14,865 bases of DNA from Patescibacteria group bacterium AH-259-L07 (GCA_027718005.1 JALLOP010000027.1:1-14865), one strand, 5' to 3'. Counted from the stretch's first letter, positions 1 through 6,778 are shown. Made by a program: numbers and translations. The notes: generated by a model from the letters alone, not told the origin.

Positions 1-6
1 TTTTGA

Positions 7-12
7 TATAAT
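7..12 (+). promoter_or_regulatory. Candidate -10 box for the metallopeptidase-like gene
   Basis: TATAAT lies 42 bases before the ATG at 54. The -35 region would fall outside the window, so only half of the promoter can be judged. Confidence 0.4.
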
Positions 13-53
13 AAAGCTAATAACAAAAGAACTTTAACAAAAAGGAGGCACAG

Positions 54-1028
54 ATGAAATTGTTGAAGACAAGCTTTATTGCAAGCCTATTTTTAACAAT
101 AGCGAGTGTACCGTTGGTTCATGCGGAACAAGGTTCACACTCTCTATTGTCATTTAGCTCTGAAGATGAGTTTTACCGTGCGATTAAAGAGTTTTCTCAA
201 GAAGAGTTAGGCATGACACTTGATTTTGAAGAGCCAACAAGTTCTATAGAAGATAAAACACCCCAGGCGCTAAATAATAGTATACAGTATTATTATTTTG
301 CTAAAGTTTGTCCTAAACTACGGTTCTGGAGTGAAAATACGCCATTGTGCTCATTGTATGTTTATTGGGATACCTCGCCCTTTTCTTCCAGTTTTAGAGA
401 ACAGTATGATACCACAGATTATGATATATTTGTTCGTAAGCTAGAACGGTACCAATTTGTTAGCAAGGGAGAACAAAAAGTTCCATCTTTTAATCCTGCG
501 CAAGAAAAGTTATATGGTACGGTTAAAAAGATTGTGGACATATTTCATGAGGGATTTCATAGTTATGCTGGCCGATCAGGAGCGAGTATTATTTCAGGAA
601 AGAGATGCGCCCTTACTATAGGGAATCGTCGTATTGAGGAGGCTGCTGCCACTGTTGTTGGGGAACGTGCGAGCGCGCTCTTTATAAGCACATATATTGT
701 GAATAAAGATATTCGTCCCCAATGGTACATAGAAAGATATTTTTCTAAGGGCTCTGATTTTGATAAAGCCAATGTTCTGTATGATTCACTGACGGTAATT
801 TATGAAAGTGATGTGCCTGACTCAATAAAGTTAGCAAAAAAGGGTAATGTGAATAACGCAGAGCTTTTTTCTCGACTCATTCATGGCCGTTACTACCGAG
901 ATTTTGAAAAACTATGGGATGACACTGATAATCCTAAAAAGAGCATTAAACTATTTTTACAGATTCTTAAAAGTGATACTGATCAGATAAAAAGTGCGGG
1001 GCTAAAGAGTAAATCAATAGAATATTAA
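54..1028 (+). CDS. Secreted HExxH zinc metallopeptidase-like protein
   Basis: Residues 1-24 form a signal peptide: Lys at positions 2 and 5, a hydrophobic core, and a likely cut after VHA, so the 324 aa product should be exported. HEGFH at 165-169 fits the HExxH zinc motif, and a following helix with EEAAATVVGE at 195-204 could supply the third zinc ligand (E195 or E196), as in gluzincin peptidases. The spacing of about 30 residues is compatible with that fold. Cysteines at 86, 99 and 185 could form a disulfide outside the cell. The start is supported by AGGAGG at 43-48, five bases before the ATG. The gene stands alone and ends in a strong terminator. The exact peptidase family is not recognised, and proteolytic activity is inferred only from the motif; the substrate is unknown. 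Confidence 0.7.
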   Translation: MKLLKTSFIASLFLTIASVPLVHAEQGSHSLLSFSSEDEFYRAIKEFSQEELGMTLDFEEPTSSIEDKTPQALNNSIQYYYFAKVCPKLRFWSENTPLCSLYVYWDTSPFSSSFREQYDTTDYDIFVRKLERYQFVSKGEQKVPSFNPAQEKLYGTVKKIVDIFHEGFHSYAGRSGASIISGKRCALTIGNRRIEEAAATVVGERASALFISTYIVNKDIRPQWYIERYFSKGSDFDKANVLYDSLTVIYESDVPDSIKLAKKGNVNNAELFSRLIHGRYYRDFEKLWDDTDNPKKSIKLFLQILKSDTDQIKSAGLKSKSIEY

Positions 1029-1065
1029 ATAGACTAAGATGAGAAATCTTGGTCTATTTGTTTTT
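1028..1065 (+). terminator. Intrinsic terminator
   Basis: A 13 bp stem (1028-1040 with 1046-1058, one G-U pair) and a 5-base loop are followed by a T-rich tail. It begins at the last base of the metallopeptidase-like gene's stop codon. Confidence 0.9.
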
Positions 1066-1092
1066 GACAACGTTATATAATATCTTTATACT
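1064..1092 (+). promoter_or_regulatory. Strong sigma70-type promoter
   Basis: TTGACA at 1064-1069 and TATACT at 1087-1092 are separated by the optimal 17 bases. The -35 overlaps the tail of the preceding terminator. A TATAAT at 1076-1081 also exists but is too close to this -35. Confidence 0.75.
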
Positions 1093-1098
1093 AATAAC

Positions 1099-1169
1099 AG
1101 CTATTTACATACACAACAAGGAGAAAAAGACGCTAGCGTTATAAGTCGGGTTTGCGAGCCCGGCTTTTT
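1099..1169 (+). ncRNA. Possible ~70 nt RNA from an ORF-less transcription unit
   Basis: A consensus promoter leads within about 50 bases to a terminator, with no ATG, GTG or TTG reading frame of useful length between them. There is an SD-like AAGGAG at 1118-1123 followed by the palindrome ACGCTAGCGT at 1130-1139. If ACG at 1130 were a start, the peptide would be only four residues. Either this is a small RNA, or it is the scar of a cassette whose coding part was deleted. No known RNA family is recognised. Confidence 0.4.
1145..1169 (+). terminator. Intrinsic terminator of the ORF-less unit
   Basis: An 8 bp stem containing G-U pairs (1145-1152 with 1157-1164) closes a TGCG loop and is followed by five T. 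Confidence 0.8.
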
Positions 1170-1213
1170 GTGTTTGAGGTGACCTACTCCCTAATTTTGC
1201 AATACATACAATG

Positions 1214-1261
1214 GCAGCACACTCCGACTCTGTCGGAGGCCCTATTTGGGCACTGTGCTGC
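1214..1261. repeat. Three-way-junction palindromic element
   Basis: The outer stem pairs 1214-1221 with 1254-1261 (8 bp). Two arms sit inside: 1222-1238 (7 bp, loop TCT) and 1239-1251 (GCCC/GGGC, loop TATTT). Almost every base is paired. The first arm is a 17-base palindrome of the form CTCCG-N7-CGGAG, related to copies at 6150-6166 and 10670-10686. The rest of the gap between 1170 and 1330 contains no gene that I can see. Confidence 0.65.
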
Positions 1262-1330
1262 AGGGGTTATATGACTACAACCCGAAATACATGTTTATAA
1301 AGAGCTTGTGATGGCGAAATTGGAGAGGGG

Positions 1331-1361
1331 TTCTCGAAATTTTTTTAAGAAATTTCGAGAA
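1331..1361. promoter_or_regulatory. Perfect 12 bp inverted repeat upstream of hrcA
   Basis: TTCTCGAAATTT at 1331-1342 is mirrored at 1350-1361 around a 7-base spacer. It lacks a following T-run, so a protein operator or upstream mRNA end is as likely as a terminator. It lies 16 bases before CIRCE. Confidence 0.5.
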
Positions 1362-1377
1362 AGTTATCCACAATTAA

Positions 1378-1404
1378 TTAGCACTCGGGCTTGACGAGTG
1401 CTAA
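1378..1404. promoter_or_regulatory. CIRCE operator (HrcA binding site)
   Basis: TTAGCACTC-N9-GAGTGCTAA is a perfect match to the CIRCE consensus, the operator of the heat-shock repressor HrcA. It lies directly upstream of hrcA and overlaps the -35 of its promoter, so HrcA bound here should block its own operon until heat or misfolded protein relieves repression. Confidence 0.97.
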
Positions 1405-1419
1405 TTATTATGTTACTAT
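1391..1419 (+). promoter_or_regulatory. hrcA promoter embedded in CIRCE, predicting a leaderless mRNA
   Basis: TTGACG at 1391-1396, inside CIRCE, and TACTAT at 1414-1419 are 17 bases apart. Transcription should start about seven bases later, at or within a base of the hrcA ATG (1426). No SD precedes this ATG, which fits a leaderless transcript. Confidence 0.6.
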
Positions 1420-1425
1420 TTTATT

Positions 1426-2145
1426 ATGACGGAAAGACAACAAAAACTATTACACTGTATTATTTCAGAGTATATTAAAACAGCCCAGCCAGTAGGTTCA
1501 ACGTGTGTTGTGGATAAATTAAACGTAAGTTCTGCAACGATTAGAAATGAAATGGCTTGTTTGACTGAAGAGGGTTATTTATCTCAACCTCATACATCTG
1601 CAGGAAGAACGCCTACGGTACAAGGGTTTGAATACTATATTGAGCACTTATTAGTTAAACGCACACCCACTAAGACAGAAAAGCAGGCATTGAATAAGGG
1701 TAGGCAAAAAGCACTAGCAGCAGGAGATAAGGATAGTAAAGAAGCACAAGAAATAGTGATGAAATATTTTGCCCAAGAGGTTGCTGCGCTTTCAGGCGAG
1801 CTCAGCATTTTAGTATTTGACGGTGATAATTTTTATTACACCGGACTGTCCTATCTTTTTAATCAACCCGAGTTTGCTGAGCAAAAGGTAGTATATAACA
1901 TATCATATATTGTTGATCATTTAGATAGAATTATGACTGATGTTTTTGACAGTCTTGGAGATGAGACAGAGGTTTTAATTGGAAAGAAAAATCCTTTTAG
2001 TGAGTTATGCGGAGCAATCTTTACTCGCTGTCAACTACCATCACGGCGCACCCATAATATATTTGGTCTTTTAGGCCCGGTGAGAATGGATTATGGCAAA
2101 AACCTTGGTCTGATAAACTATGTTAAAAAATTGATCGGCCGGTAA
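1426..2145 (+). CDS. hrcA: Heat-shock repressor HrcA, short form
   Basis: HrcA represses chaperone genes by binding CIRCE and is kept active by chaperonin in well-studied bacteria. Residues 1-75 form the winged-helix DNA-binding domain, with the recognition segment around NVSSATIRNEM (33-43) and the typical wing SAGRTPT (58-64). The C-terminal part (about 120-239) keeps family signatures such as GLSYLFNQPEF (140-150), VLIGKKNPF (183-191) and GLLGPVRMDYG (214-224). At 239 aa it is about 100 residues shorter than usual; the inserted dimerising domain and part of the linker (around 80-120) appear reduced or lost. A CIRCE lies just upstream, so autoregulation is expected. The start has no SD and is probably leaderless. 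Confidence 0.95.
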   Translation: MTERQQKLLHCIISEYIKTAQPVGSTCVVDKLNVSSATIRNEMACLTEEGYLSQPHTSAGRTPTVQGFEYYIEHLLVKRTPTKTEKQALNKGRQKALAAGDKDSKEAQEIVMKYFAQEVAALSGELSILVFDGDNFYYTGLSYLFNQPEFAEQKVVYNISYIVDHLDRIMTDVFDSLGDETEVLIGKKNPFSELCGAIFTRCQLPSRRTHNIFGLLGPVRMDYGKNLGLINYVKKLIGR

Positions 2146-2191
2146 AATCCTAATTTATTTAGGGCGGAAGGCTAATTTTAAAAATCATTCA

Positions 2192-3049
2192 ATGAGCATA
2201 GAAAAGTTTGAAAAAGGGCCCTCTTTAACAGAACAGTTTGAAACCCCAGAGGCGATGGAATTTTATGGTGGAGAGGTAGAGGTCGTTGATATACACCCAG
2301 AAAATAAGAAGACCGAGATACCTGTTGTGGTAGCTCCAGGATGGGCAGCCACGCCTGAAGTATTAAGAGATAATATTTTAACATTGGCTGAATTGGGAAG
2401 AAGGACAATCTCTATAAAATCACCTCACGGAATAAAAGCTGAGAAAATTAAGAATTTCCCTGAGGCAGAATTACGAAAAGCGGCTGCTCTTATTAAAACG
2501 TTAGAAAAAAAGGATATTGATAAGGTTGATGCAGTAGGACATTCTGAAGCCGGGATTTATTTAACTCTTGCTGCAACTTTATATCCAGACAAGTTTAGAA
2601 ATATAGTGCTGGTCGATCCAGGGGGAATGATTGGTAAAGATAACCCATGGCGTTTATCAGTTGGATTTTTACAAGATATAGTAAAGCAAATCATAAGAGG
2701 CATCAAAGATCGCAAACTTGCGAGGTCCACATTAACGTCTTTTCGAGAAGGGAGAAAGTCAATCAGTTCTGATCCGGCGAGAGCTTTTAAAGAAGCGATA
2801 GCTATCTCAAGAACTCAAATTCATGAACTTGTACGAGAATTAAAGAAAAAGGGCGTTGGTATATCGATTATTCATGCTGTAGATGATAAAATATTTCCTA
2901 TGGACAGGATCCAGAAGATTGCCAGGGCTGATCAGGTTAATGGATTTTATTCAGTTAAAGGCACACATAATGAATTTTTTCTTAAACCTAAAAAATACAC
3001 TCAATTAGCTGATCAGACATTAACTGCGTTGGAGTCTAAGCGCACATAA
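2192..3049 (+). CDS. Alpha/beta hydrolase inside the heat-shock operon
   Basis: The 285 aa protein shows an alpha/beta-hydrolase fold. PGWAAT at 49-54 marks the oxyanion region, GHSEAG at 116-121 is the nucleophile elbow with Ser118, and Asp231 or Asp232 (AVDDKIF) and His259 (KGTHNEF) complete a plausible catalytic triad. A helical cap seems to lie at about 150-215. There is no signal peptide, so it is cytoplasmic. The substrate cannot be read from the sequence; esterase, lipase or peptidase activity are all possible. It sits between hrcA (46-base gap) and grpE (1-base gap), so it should be co-transcribed and coupled to grpE translation. That position is not part of the classical hrcA-grpE-dnaK order. 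No SD is visible before the ATG. Confidence 0.85.
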   Translation: MSIEKFEKGPSLTEQFETPEAMEFYGGEVEVVDIHPENKKTEIPVVVAPGWAATPEVLRDNILTLAELGRRTISIKSPHGIKAEKIKNFPEAELRKAAALIKTLEKKDIDKVDAVGHSEAGIYLTLAATLYPDKFRNIVLVDPGGMIGKDNPWRLSVGFLQDIVKQIIRGIKDRKLARSTLTSFREGRKSISSDPARAFKEAIAISRTQIHELVRELKKKGVGISIIHAVDDKIFPMDRIQKIARADQVNGFYSVKGTHNEFFLKPKKYTQLADQTLTALESKRT

Positions 3050-3050
3050 T

Positions 3051-3527
3051 ATGACCGATAAAGAAATTAAAAAGTTACAAAAGAAAATAAATCAGCTCGA
3101 AAAACAAGCTGAAGAATATTTAAATGGATGGAAGCGGGTAAAAGCAGACTATATTAATCGAGAAAGAGAAATTGAAAAAGAAAAACGTGACTGGGTAAAG
3201 TTTGCAAATAAAGACTTAATTTTACAGTTGTTGCCCGTTGTTGATAGTCTAAATCAATCCCTTAATCATATACCACAAGATAGAGGTGAGAGCGAATGGG
3301 TTAAAGGTGTAGCGCAAATTAAAATTCAGTTTGAAAGCTTTTTACAAAGTCAGGACGTTGAAAAAATAAAAACCGTAGGTGAGGTATTTAATCCAGAGTA
3401 TCATGAAGTGGTTGGCAAAGAAGAGGGAGAGGGAAAAGAGCAGGAAAATGTTATTGTTCAAGACGTTCAAGCAGGATATACCATGCATGGAAACGTTATA
3501 CGAGTTGCAAAAGTCATTATAAAATGA
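3051..3527 (+). CDS. grpE: Nucleotide exchange factor GrpE
   Basis: GrpE releases ADP from DnaK and works as a dimer. The first ~55 residues are a charged coiled coil (EIKKLQKKINQLEKQAEEYL), followed by the helical segment NKDLILQLLPVVDSLNQSL (53-71) and the C-terminal beta domain with FNPEYHEVV (113-121) and GYTMHGNVIRVAKVII (142-157), the GrpE signature. At 158 aa it is slightly short, mainly because the disordered N-terminus of many GrpE proteins is missing. It begins one base after the hydrolase stop and has no SD, so translational coupling is likely. It sits upstream of dnaK, its partner, separated from it by hsp20. Confidence 0.95.
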   Translation: MTDKEIKKLQKKINQLEKQAEEYLNGWKRVKADYINREREIEKEKRDWVKFANKDLILQLLPVVDSLNQSLNHIPQDRGESEWVKGVAQIKIQFESFLQSQDVEKIKTVGEVFNPEYHEVVGKEEGEGKEQENVIVQDVQAGYTMHGNVIRVAKVIIK

Positions 3528-3547
3528 AATGCCAAATGTCAAAATCC

Positions 3548-3640
3548 AAATGTCAAACAAATATCTAATGTCAAATGATTAAATGTCAAAATGCGCTTTC
3601 GACATTAGTCATTTGAGAATTGGTCATTTATTTGTCATTT
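3548..3640. repeat. Long imperfect hairpin built from AAATGTCAAA-type units
   Basis: Two 40-base arms (3548-3587 and 3601-3640) are imperfect reverse complements around a 13-base centre. The left arm repeats AAATGTC-like units and the right arm repeats the complementary GTCATTT. Similar AT-rich hairpins are, as I recall, frequent between genes of Patescibacteria. It lies between grpE and hsp20 and may dampen read-through or define mRNA ends. Confidence 0.7.
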
Positions 3641-3714
3641 AGAAATTAGTCATCTGAAATTTGATTTTAATCAGCCATCTAAGTTTATTAAAGGTCGATT
3701 TAGAGGAGAATAAT

Positions 3715-3810
3715 ATGGCTGTTAATAAAAATACAGTTAATTTAATGAGAGCATATGGCATTAATTCCATTTCATCGCGGTTGGTTTTTGGAACCATGGG
3801 AAGAGATTGA
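3715..3810 (+). CDS. Possible 31-codon upstream ORF overlapping hsp20
   Basis: AGAGGAG at 3702-3708 stands six bases before the ATG at 3715, a much better start site than that of hsp20 itself. This frame reads MAVNKNTVNLMRAYGINS and ends at TGA 3808-3810, overlapping the first 56 bases of hsp20 in another frame. It may be a regulatory leader peptide. It could instead be the true N-terminus of Hsp20 separated by a one-base indel, natural or from sequencing. The peptide resembles nothing I recognise. Confidence 0.4.
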   Translation: MAVNKNTVNLMRAYGINSISSRLVFGTMGRD

Positions 3811-4189
3811 TCGAATATTTCCTAAATGGACGGATATGCGATCGGCAGATTTTTCACCTGCTTTAGATATGTATGAGAAAAAAGGAAAGGTAGTTGTAGA
3901 AACTGCCATTGCCGGCATTGACCCCAATAAGGTAGATGTTTCTATTGATAATGATGTATTAACTATTAAAGGGAAAACTGAGAAAAAGTCAGAGGTTGAA
4001 GAAGAAGATTATTATCGCAAAGAAGTAAGGCACGGAAGTTTTTACCGATCAGTTCGGTTGCCTGCTCATGTTGTGGGGAGTAAAGCTGACGCAAGTTTTA
4101 AAGATGGCGTATTAACCATTGAAATTCCTAAGGCCCCGACAGCGAAGACCGCGAAGAAGCTAAAAGTAAAGGTAAAAGGTGGGAAATAA
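3755..4189 (+). CDS. Small heat-shock protein, Hsp20/alpha-crystallin family
   Basis: Small heat-shock proteins form oligomers that hold unfolding proteins for the DnaK system. This 144 aa protein has the short N-terminal arm MALIPFHRGWFLEPWEEIDR, an alpha-crystallin domain at about 33-126 with PALDMYEKKGKVVVETAIAG (35-54) and the hallmark FKDGVLTIEIPK (115-126), and a Lys-rich tail. The start at 3755 gives the usual N-terminus of the family but has only a weak GAGAG upstream, while a strong SD serves an ATG 40 bases earlier in another frame. It lies between grpE and dnaK and is flanked on both sides by long hairpin repeats, so its transcript may be processed separately. Confidence 0.93.
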   Translation: MALIPFHRGWFLEPWEEIDRIFPKWTDMRSADFSPALDMYEKKGKVVVETAIAGIDPNKVDVSIDNDVLTIKGKTEKKSEVEEEDYYRKEVRHGSFYRSVRLPAHVVGSKADASFKDGVLTIEIPKAPTAKTAKKLKVKVKGGK

Positions 4190-4210
4190 CCAATAATCAA
4201 GAGGCAAGTT

Positions 4211-4310
4211 AAATTTTCAATTCCCAATTTTCAATTTTCAATGGAGTCGAAAATTAAATCATTGAAAATTGAGTCATTGAAAATTCATTGTAAATTGGGC
4301 TTTGAAAATT
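4211..4310. repeat. Imperfect hairpin of CAATTTTCAATT-type repeats
   Basis: Units of AATTTTCAAT on the left (4211-4242) face ATTGAAAATT units on the right (4260-4310), giving a long imperfect stem between hsp20 and dnaK. It has the same architecture as the hairpin before hsp20 but a different repeat word. The rest of the gap to dnaK holds no convincing promoter or SD. Confidence 0.7.
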
Positions 4311-4392
4311 AAAAATTATAATCATTGTTTGGTTATTGTTTCTTGTTTCTTGTAGCTTTTAAGTTAAATTAATCATTAATTAAGATATTATT

Positions 4393-6267
4393 ATGACTAA
4401 AATTATTGGAATTGATTTAGGGACCTCTAATTCTGCTGCTGCCTATATGGAGGCAGGAAAACCAAAAATGATTCCTTCAGCAGAAGGCACAACCATTGTG
4501 GGCGGAAAAGCATTTCCGTCGTATGTGGCATTTACTAAAGAAGAGCAGCGATTAGTTGGTGAACCAGCACGGCGTCAAGCAATGGCAAATCCTGATGGAA
4601 CCGTGATTGGAGCAAAGCGAAAAATGGGCACTGATCATAAGTACACGATTTTTGGCAAAGACTATACGCCGCAGCAAATCTCTGCCTTTATCCTACAAAA
4701 AATTAAAAAAGATGCAGAAATGTATTTAGGGGATAAGGTTGAAAAAGCAGTGATTACCGTGCCTGCATACTTTAATGATAGTCAGCGTCAAGCCACGAAA
4801 GATGCAGGGTCTATTGCAGGATTAGAAGTAATACGATTAGTAAATGAGCCGACGGCCGCTTCACTGGCCTATGGTTTAGATAAAATAAAAGAAAAAGACC
4901 AGCAAGTATTGGTTTTTGATTTTGGCGCTGGTACCTTAGATGTAACGATTATGAATTTTGGCCAGGGGGTGTTTGAGGTGCGATCTACTTCTGGTGATAC
5001 GCAATTAGGCGGAATTGATATGGATGAAGTATTAGTTAACTATATTACAGACGAGTTTAAGCAAAAAGAAGGCGTTGATGTTGGCTCTGATAAAATGGCA
5101 ATCCAGCGTATTAAAGAAGCAGCTGAAAAGGCAAAAATTGAACTTTCCTCTACCTTAGAGACTGAGATTAATATTCCATTTGTTACGGCAACCAGTGAAG
5201 GGCCAAAGCATATGTTGCTAAAAATTACTAGAGCAAAGCTTGAAGAGCTTGTTAAGCCTATTGTTGAAAAGTGCCGTTCTTCTATTGAGCAGGCATTGGG
5301 CGACGCAAAGTTAAAACCAACTGATATTGAAAAAATTATATTAGTGGGTGGGCCTACGCGTATGCCGATTGTGCAAAAATTTATTGAAGATATTTTTGGA
5401 CAAAAAATTGAGCGCGGGGTTGATCCTATGGAGTGTGTATCTATGGGCGCCGCTATCCAGGCGGCTATTTTGTCCGGAGAAGAAGAAGTCAAAGATGTAC
5501 TGCTTTTAGATGTGACGCCACTGACCCTTGGCATTGAAACGCTGGGGAATGTGATGACGCCATTGATTGAGCGAAACACCACAATTCCAACTTCAAAATC
5601 ACAAGTTTTTTCAACTGCTGCAGATAATCAGCCGTCAGTTGAAATTCATGTATTGCAAGGCGAGCGGTCAATGGCAAAAGATAATCGCACCTTGGGTAGA
5701 TTTATGTTAGATGGAATTCCACCTGCGCCGCGCGGACTGCCGCAAGTTGAGGTAAGTTTTGAAATAGATGCCAATGGGATTTTAACCGTCACTGCTAAAG
5801 ATAAGGCAACCAATAAGAGTCAAAATGTTACCATCAAAGATTCATCTGCCTTAAAAGAAGAGGAAATTGAGAAAATGAAAAAAGAAGCAGAAAAGTTTGC
5901 TACTGAAGATAGAAAACAAAAAGAATTAATTGATTTACGCAATCAAGCTGATACGATAGCATACACATCTGAGAAAGCATTAAAAGATGCGGGAGATAAA
6001 ATAAGTAAGGAAGATAAGGAAAGTGTTGAGAAAAAAATCAAAGATCTTAAACAGGTAAAAGATAAAGATGATATAGAGAATATAAAAAGGGCTATTGATG
6101 AATTGTCGTCTGAGATTCAGAAAATAGGGAGTGCCATGTATGGGCCCTCCTCCGCTCCTGGCGGAGCTACGGAGGGTAAAACAGCGCCGGAATCAGAAAA
6201 AGAAGAGCCAGACAAGAAAAAAGGCAAAGACGAGCTAATTGAAGGCGAATTTGAAGAAGAAAAATAA
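4393..6267 (+). CDS. dnaK: Molecular chaperone DnaK (Hsp70)
   Basis: DnaK binds exposed hydrophobic peptides under ATP control, with GrpE as exchange factor. The ATPase domain (1-365) shows GIDLGTSNS (6-14), VITVPAYFNDSQRQAT (120-135), NEPTAASLAYG (151-161), FDFGAGTLDVT (175-185) and ILVGGPTRMP (316-325). The linker DVLLLDVTP (368-376) and substrate domain follow, then a helical lid and a charged tail ending in EEEK instead of EEVD-like ends. Several signature positions differ from the common form: GTSNS for GTTNS, FDFGAGTLDV for FDLGGGTFDV, and VDPMECVSMGAA (343-354) for VNPDEAVAxGAA. Length (624 aa) is normal. No SD precedes the ATG. No dnaJ is in the window. A GC-rich palindrome lies inside the coding sequence of the tail. 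Confidence 0.98.
   Translation: MTKIIGIDLGTSNSAAAYMEAGKPKMIPSAEGTTIVGGKAFPSYVAFTKEEQRLVGEPARRQAMANPDGTVIGAKRKMGTDHKYTIFGKDYTPQQISAFILQKIKKDAEMYLGDKVEKAVITVPAYFNDSQRQATKDAGSIAGLEVIRLVNEPTAASLAYGLDKIKEKDQQVLVFDFGAGTLDVTIMNFGQGVFEVRSTSGDTQLGGIDMDEVLVNYITDEFKQKEGVDVGSDKMAIQRIKEAAEKAKIELSSTLETEINIPFVTATSEGPKHMLLKITRAKLEELVKPIVEKCRSSIEQALGDAKLKPTDIEKIILVGGPTRMPIVQKFIEDIFGQKIERGVDPMECVSMGAAIQAAILSGEEEVKDVLLLDVTPLTLGIETLGNVMTPLIERNTTIPTSKSQVFSTAADNQPSVEIHVLQGERSMAKDNRTLGRFMLDGIPPAPRGLPQVEVSFEIDANGILTVTAKDKATNKSQNVTIKDSSALKEEEIEKMKKEAEKFATEDRKQKELIDLRNQADTIAYTSEKALKDAGDKISKEDKESVEKKIKDLKQVKDKDDIENIKRAIDELSSEIQKIGSAMYGPSSAPGGATEGKTAPESEKEEPDKKKGKDELIEGEFEEEK
6145..6176. repeat. Palindromic element inside the dnaK tail
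   Basis: CTCCGC-N5-GCGGAG (6150-6166) is nested in CCCTCC/GGAGGG (6145-6150 and 6171-6176). It encodes a Gly/Pro/Ser/Ala-rich stretch (SSAPGGATEG) around residues 587-596 in an otherwise AT-rich gene. Its core has the same CTCCG-N7-CGGAG form as intergenic elements at 1222 and 10670, which suggests a mobile palindrome tolerated in a disordered tail. Confidence 0.55.
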
Positions 6268-6270
6268 TTA

Positions 6271-6311
6271 GAATCCCGGCTTTGCCATATTGGACTAAAA
6301 AGCCGGGATTC
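6271..6311. terminator. Stem-loop downstream of dnaK
   Basis: A perfect 13 bp stem (6271-6283 with 6299-6311) closes a 15-base loop four bases after the dnaK stop. It has no T-run on the plus strand; on the minus strand a T-rich tract follows it. It may be an mRNA 3' end or act together with the next palindrome. Confidence 0.7.
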
Positions 6312-6329
6312 AAAAGATTATTGATGCAC

Positions 6330-6356
6330 AAAATCGGGGGTCGGACCCCCGATTTT
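6330..6356. terminator. Bidirectional terminator, ATCGGG-type
   Basis: AAAATCGGGGGTC and its exact reverse complement meet at a single central G. T-runs are present on both strands, so it can end dnaK transcription and the minus-strand unit beyond. The arm family recurs at 7983-8008 and 10724-10747. Confidence 0.85.
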
Positions 6357-6359
6357 AGT

Positions 6360-6418
6360 TTACTTTTTGGGCTCTATTTTGCATTCAGTATCAGAACAGA
6401 CAAGTGTGCCGCTTCCTC
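6360..6418 (-). pseudogene. 3'-end fragment of a thioredoxin-like gene copy
   Basis: Over about 59 bases this stretch differs at only four positions from the last codons of the thioredoxin-like gene that ends at 8634. It would encode GSGTLVCSDTECKIEPKK and a stop. Nothing else of that gene remains: the WCxxC active site and the N-terminal part are absent. It lies directly downstream of the frameshifted minus-strand gene, so a deletion or recombination has joined the two. The fragment is probably not translated. Confidence 0.85.
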
Positions 6419-6441
6419 TTAAGAGCGCCTATTTCTCTTTT

Positions 6442-6704
6442 TTAGTCCCCTATTTTTTCTGATATTCTCAGTATCTGGAGATTATTATAAGGAGCTGCGC
6501 TTTGCCAATCAGGTGAGGGTCTTACATCAATAATGCCGACAGCGTCCTTCTTTTCTTCTCTTTTGACAACGTCAGCGTTGCTTACAATCTGTACATTAAA
6601 TTCTTCAGCTGCTTTTTAAAGCTATCAGCCTTTGTTTTGTCGAGCGTAATACAGTGACCGTGGCTTCTTGACTTGTCGAAATCCTGTAGAAGATACGTAT
6701 CCAT
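6442..6704 (-). pseudogene. Frameshifted small gene of unknown function
   Basis: AAGGAGG stands a few bases upstream of the ATG at 6704-6702. The first frame reads MDTYLLQDFDKSRSHGHCIT and stops after 40 residues (TAA at 6584-6582). If one base is restored in the A5 run (T5 at 6613-6617 on the plus strand), the frame continues as AAEEFNVQIVSNADVVKREE and on to GIIDVRPSPDWQSAAPYNN, ending at 6442, for a product of about 87 aa. The good codons after the run show that an intact gene existed recently. Possible causes are a mutation, an assembly error in the homopolymer, or programmed slippage; the slippery heptamer would be T-AAA-AAG, which is not ideal. I do not recognise the family. No clear -10 box is left in its promoter. 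Confidence 0.7.
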
Positions 6705-6734
6705 GTTTCCTCCTTTTTCAAAGGTTTTTCATGT

Positions 6735-6758
6735 AGTCACGCAGAATTTTTCGTGACT
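6735..6758 (-). promoter_or_regulatory. Hairpin in the 5' leader of the frameshifted gene
   Basis: AGTCACG and CGTGACT form a perfect 7 bp stem with a 10-base loop. It lies between the TTGACA at 6787-6792 (minus strand) and the SD. A second small stem, CCTTT-GAA-AAAGG, abuts the SD and pairs part of it. The divergent gene at 10035 also has a leader hairpin. Confidence 0.45.
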
Positions 6759-6778
6759 ATTTAGATTCTGACACAAGT

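Noticed and set aside
1178..1200. IS3-like terminal repeat (GGTGACCTACTCCC)
   Set aside because: No partner inverted repeat, target duplication or transposase remnant lies nearby.
1364..1372. TTATCCACA, a consensus DnaA box, hinting at a replication origin
   Set aside because: It is single, with only scattered weaker matches (10206 and 14852 regions) and no dnaA, dnaN or AT-rich unwinding region.
3528..3670. CRISPR array
   Set aside because: Repeat units are short, imperfect and face each other in a hairpin; there are no spacers of regular length and no cas genes.
5040..5582. Long antisense ORF within dnaK
   Set aside because: It lies wholly opposite a conserved chaperone gene, has no SD or promoter, and its Ser/Ile-rich composition is what reversed dnaK codons give.
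6613..6617. Programmed -1 frameshift at the A5 run
   Set aside because: The heptamer would be T-AAA-AAG, which mispairs in the P site, and the neighbouring gene is already broken, so decay or sequence error is simpler.
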